Of a stretch of 13,042 bases of DNA, positions 5,763 through 11,794 are shown in pieces (the stretch's first letter is position 1; each line of letters opens with the position of its first letter). Origin of the DNA: an uncultured Altererythrobacter sp. (GTDB lineage Bacteria; Pseudomonadota; Alphaproteobacteria; Sphingomonadales; Sphingomonadaceae). Location of the stretch: NCBI GenBank assembly GCA_938009055.1, contig CALLIO010000149.1:1-13042 (forward strand), in the 5' to 3' direction. Below the pieces are notes generated by a model. The model saw nothing but the letters and a program-made list of their open reading frames with translations. It was not told the origin of the DNA and did no database searches. Both the position numbers and the translations under genes were made by a program.

Positions 5763-6829
5763 GTGATGCGCCCTCTCCTGCACGACGCGTAGCGCTGGCG
5801 ATTGATGCATTGCGCCATGGCTGGCCGATTGCGCTGGAGAACGGCCCAGTGCTGCTGCCAGTTGAAACCGCCAGCGGGGCAGAAAAGCAATCCAAATCCA
5901 TGCTGATCTCCGCTGCGCGCGCGGCAACGCTAAAGCTGGCCAATCAGCGCGATGCAGCGGTGCCCCATGCACCGGTTTTGATCCGCGGCGGCGAAGCTTT
6001 TGACTTGCGCGAAGCATTGCCGATTGCCGATCCTGCACTGGATTTGGGATCGCCCTTCAAAGGGCCCTTCAAAGCTGAGGCGATCAATTGGCAGGCTGAG
6101 GCAGAAGCCGCGCTTGAGATTGCGCGGATTGCTGGAATTCTGCCCGCCTTTCTGATTGATCCGGACAATGCGGGCGAAGCGCAAAGCGTTGCCGCCAGCG
6201 ATCTTGAGTCATGGTCGGACACTGGTAACCTGGCCATTGCTACTCGCGCGCGGCTGCCAGTTGATGCCAGCGAAAGCGCGCAAATTGTCGCCTTCCGCAG
6301 CCCCCATGATATGCGCGAACACGCTGCGCTCATCATTGGGCGGCAATGCGGCGACTCTGTCCCGCTGGTGCGCCTGCACTCTGAATGTTTGACCGGCGAT
6401 GTGCTGGGCAGCCTCAAATGCGATTGCGGGCCCCAGCTTGATAGCGCCTTGCATGCAATGGCCGCTGAAGCGCGCGAGAAGGATGGCTGGGGCGTGCTGC
6501 TATATATGCGGCAGGAAGGGCGCGGCATCGGCATCATCAACAAGCTGCGCGCCTATCAATTGCAGGATCAGGGTTTTGACACGGTCGAAGCCAACGAGCG
6601 GCTCGGCCTACCTGATGAAGCGCGCGATTTTCCCGTTGCCGCAAGAATGCTTGATTTGTTGGGCGTGCGCACAATCCGCCTGCTCACCAACAACCCCAAG
6701 AAAGTCGCCGCGCTGGAAGAGGCAGGCGTCAGCGTGCAAGAACGCGTTGCGCATCAACTGCCGGACAATCCGCATAATGCCCGCTATCTTGCCACCAAGC
6801 GCGACAAATCGGGCCATTTGCTCACATGA
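5759..6829 (+). CDS. ribA: GTP cyclohydrolase II with N-terminal extension, probable CTG start
   Basis: About 356 residues; opens GTP to the diaminopyrimidine that begins riboflavin synthesis. The C-terminal half is the catalytic domain. HSECLTGDVLGSLKCDCG gives the zinc cysteines (210, 221, 223 from the CTG start). MRQEGRGIG, KLRAYQLQD, RDFPVAARMLDLLGV, LTNNPKKV and NPHNARYLATKRDKSGHLL follow as in E. coli RibA. The first ~170 residues are an extension I cannot assign; there is no DHBP synthase (RibB) signature. Start choice: the frame opens at 5756 and contains no in-frame ATG or GTG near the front. CTG 5759 has GGAG (5747-5750) 8 bases upstream and overlaps the xth stop as CTGA. It would give (M)SDAPSPARRVALAIDALRHG. 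The alternative, TTG 5810, lacks a ribosome binding site. An 11-base direct repeat (6052-6062, 6064-6074) encodes PFKGPFK in the extension. Confidence 0.88.
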   Translation: MSDAPSPARRVALAIDALRHGWPIALENGPVLLPVETASGAEKQSKSMLISAARAATLKLANQRDAAVPHAPVLIRGGEAFDLREALPIADPALDLGSPFKGPFKAEAINWQAEAEAALEIARIAGILPAFLIDPDNAGEAQSVAASDLESWSDTGNLAIATRARLPVDASESAQIVAFRSPHDMREHAALIIGRQCGDSVPLVRLHSECLTGDVLGSLKCDCGPQLDSALHAMAAEAREKDGWGVLLYMRQEGRGIGIINKLRAYQLQDQGFDTVEANERLGLPDEARDFPVAARMLDLLGVRTIRLLTNNPKKVAALEEAGVSVQERVAHQLPDNPHNARYLATKRDKSGHLLT

Positions 6830-7326
6830 GCAATCTCACCATTCGGGCTGAGGAACCGGGCGATATTGCGGCGATCTACGCACTGACCGAGGCCGCCTTT
6901 GCGCCTATGCCATTTAGCGATGGCAACGAGCCCAATCTGGTGAACAATCTGCGCACAGACGGCGATCTGACGCTGTCCTTGGTCGCGGAGCAGGACGGCG
7001 TGCTGGTTGGCCATATCGCTTTCTCGCCAGTGACAATCAGCGATGGCGCAAGCGATTGGTATGGGCTGGGGCCAGTGTCAGCTTCCCCCGATTTGCAGCG
7101 CCAAGGGATTGGCTCCGCGCTCATCAACGAAGGACTGGCCCAGATGCGCGGCCTAGGCGCGAAGGGCATCATATTGCTGGGGAGCAATGAATATTACCCG
7201 CGCTTCGGTTTTGAAGCGAAGGCGAAGCTTACTTATGCTGGCGCGCCGCCCGAATTCTTCCAATCGCTGCTGCTCGATGGCGAATGGCCCGCAGGCGAGG
7301 TCAAATACGCGCCTGCTTTCGGCTAG
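6826..7326 (+). CDS. GNAT-family N-acetyltransferase
   Basis: A 166-residue single-domain acetyl-CoA-dependent acyltransferase. The N-terminus LTIRAEEPGDIAAIYALTEAAF is the typical first strand and helix. The acetyl-CoA pyrophosphate-binding motif A is LQRQGIGSALI (QRQGIG at 91-96), preceded by the LGPVSASPD strand. LGSNEYYPRFGFE near 119-130 is the later motif common in the YhbS-like branch. The substrate is unknown. ATG 6826 overlaps the ribA stop (ATGA) and has no clear ribosome binding site, so translation is probably coupled to ribA. Its TAG stop is immediately followed by the stop codon of the opposing gene, leaving no spacer or terminator between them. Confidence 0.88.
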   Translation: MSNLTIRAEEPGDIAAIYALTEAAFAPMPFSDGNEPNLVNNLRTDGDLTLSLVAEQDGVLVGHIAFSPVTISDGASDWYGLGPVSASPDLQRQGIGSALINEGLAQMRGLGAKGIILLGSNEYYPRFGFEAKAKLTYAGAPPEFFQSLLLDGEWPAGEVKYAPAFG

Positions 7327-8313
7327 TCAGCGCTTTTCGTAGCGCTTGAGGCCCGAGGCAAGCTCGTTCGTACCAATCGCCAGATTGTGCCCCGTCCAGT
7401 CAGCGACAAAGACCGATTGGCGCGAGAGGCCCGGCACGAAACGCGCCACGTTCCCTTCGATCTTCAAGCCATCTGCGCGGTGCATCAATTGTTCTGCACC
7501 CACTGCGATAAAGGCTGAGTAATTCTCTTTGTTGCGACCTTGCACGAACCAATTGTCGCGGATCGCGCCGCCGCCGCCAGCGGGCAAATCAATCATGTAA
7601 TTGGTCGCGCGGCCCTTGGCATCGTCAAAGCTGTTGGCGCTAAAGACATTGTTCGCCGCGCGCGATTTGGCGTAATGCCCGCCGCGACCTTGTTCAAAGC
7701 GGCTGCGGCTGACTGTCAAAGAGCCGTAATCGCCAATATAGATTGAATGCGCACAGCCTGCTGAATTTTCACAAGTGCCAAGCCCTGAAAATGTAACCTT
7801 GTCGATGGCAATGCGTCCAGCTGGATCATTGCCAGTGAGAATGCCCTGCTGGCTGTCATCAAACCAGCTTTGCTCAACGCTAAGATCGCCTTTTTCAAGC
7901 CGGATACCTGCGCCATTGCCATCGCGCACATACATATTGCGGAAAGTCACGCCGACCACTTCAGCCGCGCGCCCGCGCAGAACCAAGGCGGCTTTGCCTT
8001 CGCAGGTCTTGCCATCGAAGATCACCGTGCCCGGCTTTTGCGCTTGGTAACGGATCATGCCAGCTTGTTGGATTGCGCACTGGCTATAAGTGCCAGGCGC
8101 AATGCGGATGGTGGCTCGCGAATGGCCGATCTGGCTCACAGCGTCTTGCAGGGAGCCAAAACTCTCACCCGATTCGACAATGGTGAAGGCTTTGCCGCCT
8201 GATTGCGCCGCCAAGGGCGCAGCAAAAGAGAGAGAACCGGCCAGCGCACTGATGGCAGCAATGGCTGCGAGCGATGGGCCAATGGGGCGAGCGGGGGCTG
8301 TGCTGTGTGACAT
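7327..8313 (-). CDS. Exported right-handed beta-helix protein of unknown function
   Basis: A 328-residue protein. The N-terminus has a hydrophobic stretch (about 14-34) and a probable signal-peptidase I site LAA-QS after residue 36, so it should be periplasmic or secreted. The mature part consists of repeated short beta-strand rungs, for example GVTFRNMYVRDGNGAGIRL, LSVEQSWFDDSQQGILTGN, LTVSRSRFEQGRG and RATNYMIDLPAGG, the pattern of parallel beta-helix proteins of the pectate-lyase/NosD type. I see no recognised catalytic site, so substrate and activity cannot be named. Carbohydrate binding or lysis is possible from the fold alone. Cysteines occur as possible disulfide partners (QCAIQQ, KTCEGK, GTCENSAGC). 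The start codon lies within a hairpin, and no good ribosome binding site is seen. Confidence 0.7.
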   Translation of the reverse strand: MSHSTAPARPIGPSLAAIAAISALAGSLSFAAPLAAQSGGKAFTIVESGESFGSLQDAVSQIGHSRATIRIAPGTYSQCAIQQAGMIRYQAQKPGTVIFDGKTCEGKAALVLRGRAAEVVGVTFRNMYVRDGNGAGIRLEKGDLSVEQSWFDDSQQGILTGNDPAGRIAIDKVTFSGLGTCENSAGCAHSIYIGDYGSLTVSRSRFEQGRGGHYAKSRAANNVFSANSFDDAKGRATNYMIDLPAGGGGAIRDNWFVQGRNKENYSAFIAVGAEQLMHRADGLKIEGNVARFVPGLSRQSVFVADWTGHNLAIGTNELASGLKRYEKR

Positions 8314-8327
8314 AGACGTAAGTCTAT
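8312..8327 (-). promoter_or_regulatory. Perfect inverted repeat over the start of the beta-helix gene
   Basis: ATAGAC (8312-8317) and GTCTAT (8322-8327) form a 6-bp perfect inverted repeat with a 4-base loop. In the - strand transcript, the end of the second arm is the first two bases of the ATG. It could hide the start codon in RNA or be an operator in DNA. Confidence 0.4.
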
Positions 8328-8428
8328 AAGCGGCAGATTAAGGCCAAGCTAAGCGCGCAGAATGCCCTGTCTCTTTCCCGCACACTCGCGCGCCAAACCT
8401 TAACGCGCGCCAAAACAAGCAAGGATTT

Positions 8429-8441
8429 ACAAATCATTTGT
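8429..8441. promoter_or_regulatory. 13-bp palindrome in the divergent intergenic region
   Basis: ACAAAT, C, ATTTGT at 8429-8441 is a perfect dyad in the 216-bp gap between the divergent beta-helix and acidic lipoprotein genes. It lies about 90 bp before the lipoprotein start and 115 bp before the other, and is a possible regulator site. Nothing else in this gap is convincing apart from the ribosome binding site AGGAG at 8516-8520. Confidence 0.3.
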
Positions 8442-8529
8442 TTGCGCCCGCTCGATGCCAGTTGTAAGATCATCGCTTCCGCTTTCCTAACGGGGGAGTC
8501 GGAAAAGCAAGATTTAGGAGAGTTGGGTA

Positions 8530-8901
8530 ATGAAGAAATTTGCAACTGTGCTGTTCGCCTCGAGCGCTGCACTCACCCTCGCGGCATGCGGTAGCGCTGA
8601 CGATGCTTCGGTTGAAGCAGAAGCAGACAGCGTTGAAATGCCTGCTGAAGAAACCATGAGCGCTGAGGACGGCGAGCCTGTGGCAGACGCTGAAGTCGCT
8701 GCAGAAGGCGAAGCTGGCGATGCAGTAGAAGCAGCCGAAGGCGCTGCTGAAGCAACCGCTGAAGAAGTGGCCGAAACCTCTTCGATCGCTGATGATGCTG
8801 CTGAAGTTGCCGCTGCTGCTGAAGCTGCTGCTGCTGAAGCAGAAGGCGCAGTTGACGCTGCGCAATCAGCTGTTGATGCCGTCGAAGGTGTCGTCAACTA
8901 A
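8530..8901 (+). CDS. Small acidic Ala/Glu-rich lipoprotein
   Basis: A 123-residue protein. MKKFATVLFASSAALTLAAC is a classic lipoprotein signal with lipobox LAAC, giving Cys20 as the lipidated residue. The mature region is almost entirely Ala, Glu, Asp, Gly and Val. I count about 31 acidic residues in about 103, and no Lys, Arg or His at all. The second half (AAEVAAAAEAAAAEAEGAV and flanks) looks helical, the first half disordered. No known domain is recognised. AGGAG (8516-8520) lies 9 bases before the ATG. Codons are dominated by GCT/GCA and GAA, whereas neighbouring genes use GCG/GCC heavily; that may signal high expression or repeat-driven growth of the gene. A strong terminator follows, so it is probably transcribed alone. 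The function is unknown; a periplasmic cation-binding or spacer role is only a guess. Confidence 0.82.
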   Translation: MKKFATVLFASSAALTLAACGSADDASVEAEADSVEMPAEETMSAEDGEPVADAEVAAEGEAGDAVEAAEGAAEATAEEVAETSSIADDAAEVAAAAEAAAAEAEGAVDAAQSAVDAVEGVVN

Positions 8902-8905
8902 GCCA

Positions 8906-8934
8906 AGCGCTTTGATTCCGTGCGGCCCAGCGCT
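8906..8934 (+). other. Minor hairpin after the acidic lipoprotein gene
   Basis: AGCGCT at 8906-8911 and again at 8929-8934 (self-complementary hexamers) can pair as a 6-bp stem with a 17-base loop just after the stop codon. It is weak and precedes the main terminator. Confidence 0.2.
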
Positions 8935-8947
8935 GCACACATTTAGC

Positions 8948-8996
8948 AACGGGCGGAGAGCCATTGGGACATTCCCATAAGCTCTTCGCCCGTTTT
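8948..8996 (+). terminator. Rho-independent terminator with branched loop
   Basis: AACGGGCGGAGAGC (8948-8961) pairs with GCTCTTCGCCCGTT (8981-8994) as a 14-bp stem with one G-T pair. A second small stem sits inside the loop (TGGGA 8965-8969 with TCCCA 8973-8977). The TTTT at 8993-8996 overlaps the end of the stem and is short. It most likely ends the acidic lipoprotein transcript and insulates it from the next gene. Confidence 0.8.
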
Positions 8997-9072
8997 GCTG
9001 TCCAGTGCCCACTGGCGCGCGACCTGCGTCCGCCCGCTTTCCCTTTTCGGCAATTGCGGTAAGACAGCAGCC

Positions 9073-9327
9073 ATGAAGATTCGCCCCCAACAATTGCCCA
9101 TGACCTTCGCGCTGCTGATCGCTTTGCCAATCACCCTAGCCGGCTGCGGGCAGGCGGATGATGATGCCGGACCAGGCGGTGTCAGCGTGGGCGAGGCCAA
9201 GGCGCTCGATGAAGCCGCTGAGATGATCGAAGCGCGCCAATTGCCGACTCAGGCCTTGCCCGAAAGCGCCAACGCGGCCCCGCTCCCCCCAGAAATGCCA
9301 GAAGAAGCAGAGGGCGAAACCGAATAG
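9073..9327 (+). CDS. Small acidic lipoprotein, hypothetical
   Basis: An 84-residue protein. MKIRPQQLPMTFALLIALPI leads to the lipobox LAGC with Cys25 as lipid site. The mature ~59 residues are acidic and Pro/Ala/Glu-rich (GQADDDAGPGG, LPPEMPEEAEGETE) and look disordered; no domain is recognised. The frame is open upstream to 8995, but that would run through the terminator stem, so ATG 9073 is chosen. An alternative ATG at 9100 would still keep the lipobox. The ribosome binding site is weak (GGTAAGA region). It lies 48 bp ahead of the acyl-CoA dehydrogenase, with no terminator between, so it may be cotranscribed with it. It is separate from, and not obviously homologous to, the larger acidic lipoprotein upstream. 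Confidence 0.7.
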   Translation: MKIRPQQLPMTFALLIALPITLAGCGQADDDAGPGGVSVGEAKALDEAAEMIEARQLPTQALPESANAAPLPPEMPEEAEGETE

Positions 9328-9375
9328 GGTCGCCCCGCAAAAGATAAATATCACTGAGAGGATTGAGAGACGACC

Positions 9376-10560
9376 ATGAGCCAATCGGGGCCGCAACCAG
9401 GCATGGATGCTGAAACTTTCGAGCAATTTTACGAGCAGCTTTCCCGCTATGTGCGCGAACGGCTGATCCCGGCGGAGAAAGATGTCATCGCAAATGATGC
9501 CGTTCCCGAGGATATTCTGACCGAAATGCGAGAAATGGGTCTGTTTGGCCTGACCGTGCCCGAGGAATATGGCGGCGCTGGCCTCAACACTTCGCAATAT
9601 GCCCGCGTTGTGCATTGCCTTGCCTATGCCGCGCCGGCCTATCGCTCGATTGTGTCGATCAATGTCGGAATGTTCAATTCCGCGCTGAAAAACGGGGCAA
9701 CTGAGGCGCAAAAGGCTGAGTGGTTCCCGCGCATTGCGGCAGGCGAGATTGCTTGCTTTGGCTTGACTGAACCCGGTTCCGGCTCGGATAGCGCAGCAAT
9801 GGCCACCACGGCCAAGCCTGATCCATCGGGCAATGGCTGGATCTTGAACGGCTCCAAACGCTACATCACCAATGCCCCGCAAGCGCGCGTTGGCCTGATT
9901 ATGGCGCGCACGGAGAAAGAGGCTCTGCCCAAAAACGCCCATGTCAGCGCCTTTATCGTGCCGATGGATGCTGCCGGTGTCACGACCAGCAGCGCGGATA
10001 AGAAGATGGGCCAGCAAGGCTCGCAAATTTCCGACATTATGCTCGATGATGTGCATGTGCCGGGCGAAGCTTTGCTGGGCGGCGAGACCGGCAAGGGTTT
10101 CCGCTTTGCGATGATGAGCTTGGACAATGGCCGCATTTCTGTGGGCGCGGCGGCCACAGCCTATGCTCGCCGTGCGCTCGATAGCGCGCTTAAATATGCG
10201 AATGAGCGCAAGGCGTTTGGCGAACCAATTGCCAATTTCCAGCTGATCCAGCAGATGCTGGCAGAAAGCGAGATGGAAATTTACGCTGCCGAAGCAATGA
10301 TGGCCGATGTCACCGCGCGCGCTGACAAGGGCGAGAATATCCTCACCAAAGCCGCCGCGTTCAAAGTCTTTGCCAGCGAAATGTGCGGCCGCGTGGCCGA
10401 CCGCGTCGTGCAGATTTATGGCGGCGCGGGATATTTGGCAGAATATGATGCCGAGCGTTTCTTCCGCGATGCGCGCATCTACCGCATCTACGAAGGCACC
10501 ACGCAAATCCTCTATCTCCAGATCGCCAAGCACATGCTGCGGGATTTTGAAAATGTATAA
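9376..10560 (+). CDS. Acyl-CoA dehydrogenase
   Basis: A 394-residue FAD enzyme that introduces the alpha,beta double bond into acyl-CoA and passes electrons to ETF. It shows the full family layout: an N-terminal helical domain, CFGLTEPGSGSD (127-138) at the flavin and substrate site, a beta-domain ending near VHVPGEALLGGE, then the C-terminal helices. RRALDSALKYANERKAFG and QIYGGAGYLAEYDAERFFRD are the second signature. YRIYEGTTQI supplies the expected catalytic base Glu373. Chain-length or branch preference cannot be read. GAGGA (9358-9362) or GAGAGA (9365-9370) may be the ribosome binding site. An AT-rich AAAAGATAAATATCA at 9339-9353 could hold a -10. Its last 8 bases overlap the CoA-transferase start (ATGTATAA), so it heads an operon with that gene and the thiolase. 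Confidence 0.94.
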   Translation: MSQSGPQPGMDAETFEQFYEQLSRYVRERLIPAEKDVIANDAVPEDILTEMREMGLFGLTVPEEYGGAGLNTSQYARVVHCLAYAAPAYRSIVSINVGMFNSALKNGATEAQKAEWFPRIAAGEIACFGLTEPGSGSDSAAMATTAKPDPSGNGWILNGSKRYITNAPQARVGLIMARTEKEALPKNAHVSAFIVPMDAAGVTTSSADKKMGQQGSQISDIMLDDVHVPGEALLGGETGKGFRFAMMSLDNGRISVGAAATAYARRALDSALKYANERKAFGEPIANFQLIQQMLAESEMEIYAAEAMMADVTARADKGENILTKAAAFKVFASEMCGRVADRVVQIYGGAGYLAEYDAERFFRDARIYRIYEGTTQILYLQIAKHMLRDFENV

Positions 10561-11791
10561 GCTTCTGAACGACCTCTCGATCATCGAAGTATCCAGCTTC
10601 GTCGCCTCGCCGACGGCAGGGCTCTATTGCGCGCAAATGGGCGCAGAGGTCATCCGCGTCGACCACAAGGCCGGCGGGCTCGATTACCACCGCTATATGC
10701 TCACGAAAGAGGGGCGCTCGTTAAGCTGGGAGAACTTGAACCGCGCCAAGAAATCGGTCGCGCTCGATTTGCGCAGCGCAGAGGGTCGTGAGCTGTGCGT
10801 GGAATTGGCAGCTAAGACCGGCCAGCTCATCACCAATCTGCCAGAGCAGAGCTTTCTTGCTCATGATGCCATTACCGCCAAGCGTCCTGATGGCGCACCT
10901 GATCTTGTCAGTGCGCGGGTCATGGGGTGGCATGATGGCAGGCAAGCGATGGATTTCACTGTCAATGCCGCAAGTGGCTATCCGCTGATGACGGGGCCGG
11001 AAGATTGGGACCCGGCAAGCGCGCCGCCGGTCAACCAGATCATGCCCGCATGGGATTTCATCACTGGCGCTTACACCGCCTTTGCGCTGATGGCGGCAAT
11101 GCGCAATCGCGATGCCACCGGCAAGGGCTATGAATTGCGCATTCCCTTAGGCGATGTGGCAATCGGCACCATGGCCAATGCCGGCGCAATGGCCGAAATG
11201 CTCTATCGCGGGGCGGATCGCGAACGGCTTGGCAATGCGATCTGGGGCGCGTTCGGAACCGATTTCAAGAGCCGCGACGGCGTGCGCTTTATGGTCGCAG
11301 CGCTCACGGCCAAGCAATGGGGCGGGCTGGTCGATGCCTTTGGCGTAGCTGAACCTATGGCCGCGCTTGAGGCTGAGCTCGGCGTGCGATTTGCCGATGG
11401 CGACGAGCCACGTTTTGAGAACAGAAGCGCCTTGTTTGCGCTGTTCCAATCTGCTGCAGACACGATGGATTGGGCTGATCTGGAAGCGCGTATGGCCAAG
11501 GCTGGCACGACCTATGAACGCTACCGCACCATGCATGAAGCAGCACAAGACCCCGCACTGGTGGGCGACAATCCGCTCTTCGGAACTTCGCCTGAAAATC
11601 CGTCAGGCTTTGACTATCCCGCCACGCGATCCTTCGCCAACATACCCAGCGAAACGCCCGGCGACCCTGCCCGCGCGCCTTATCTGGGCGAGCATAGCGA
11701 GGAGGTTATGGCCGAACGGCTTGGGCTTTCTTCTGGCGTAATTGGCAAGCTGGTGGATGCTGGCACACTCGCCCTTTCGGACAAGGAATAA
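10553..11791 (+). CDS. CaiB/BaiF-type class III CoA-transferase
   Basis: A 412-residue family III acyl-CoA transferase or racemase-like enzyme. ATG 10553 is chosen because MYKLLNDLSIIEVSSFVASPTAGLYCAQMGAEVIRVD is the family N-terminus. The frame is open back to 10307, but that stretch lies inside the dehydrogenase gene. SWENLNRAKKSVALDLRS is the conserved CoA-binding segment. PAWDFITGAYTAFALMAAMRNRDATGKG contains the likely catalytic aspartate (Asp168), equivalent to Asp169 of formyl-CoA transferase and CaiB. The end (PYLGEHSEEVMAERLGLS) is also typical. Depending on branch, members move CoA between carboxylic acids or epimerise 2-methylacyl-CoA. Placed between a dehydrogenase and a thiolase, it probably activates or epimerises the acid degraded by this operon; the substrate is unknown. 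AAGGAA at its 3' end serves the next gene. Confidence 0.88.
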   Translation: MYKLLNDLSIIEVSSFVASPTAGLYCAQMGAEVIRVDHKAGGLDYHRYMLTKEGRSLSWENLNRAKKSVALDLRSAEGRELCVELAAKTGQLITNLPEQSFLAHDAITAKRPDGAPDLVSARVMGWHDGRQAMDFTVNAASGYPLMTGPEDWDPASAPPVNQIMPAWDFITGAYTAFALMAAMRNRDATGKGYELRIPLGDVAIGTMANAGAMAEMLYRGADRERLGNAIWGAFGTDFKSRDGVRFMVAALTAKQWGGLVDAFGVAEPMAALEAELGVRFADGDEPRFENRSALFALFQSAADTMDWADLEARMAKAGTTYERYRTMHEAAQDPALVGDNPLFGTSPENPSGFDYPATRSFANIPSETPGDPARAPYLGEHSEEVMAERLGLSSGVIGKLVDAGTLALSDKE

Positions 11792-11794
11792 ATC

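Noticed and set aside
4947..6038. 363-codon open frame on the - strand
   Set aside because: It runs antisense across exonuclease III and the start of ribA, whose motifs are unmistakable; the translated product is composition-driven.
3212..8435. Shared 10-mer TTTACAAATC at 3212-3221 and 8426-8435
   Set aside because: An AT-rich 10-mer repeated once in 13 kb is expected by chance; nothing else around the two copies matches.
8700..8870. Possible CRISPR-like or tandem repeat array
   Set aside because: The repeats are short in-frame codons within a gene, with no constant repeat-spacer length.
8514..8897. Ser/Ala-rich open frame antisense to the acidic lipoprotein
   Set aside because: The GCT/GAA repeats keep several frames open on both strands. 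Only the + strand frame has a signal, a lipobox and a ribosome binding site.
10307..10552. 82-codon upstream extension of the CoA-transferase
   Set aside because: It lies wholly inside the dehydrogenase gene and has no similarity to the family; MYKLLNDLSIIEVSS at 10553 is the normal N-terminus.
9136..10584. 482-codon open frame on the - strand
   Set aside because: It lies antisense to the acyl-CoA dehydrogenase and the second small lipoprotein, both of which have clear family or lipobox features. The antisense product has no recognisable domain and reflects GC-rich codon structure.
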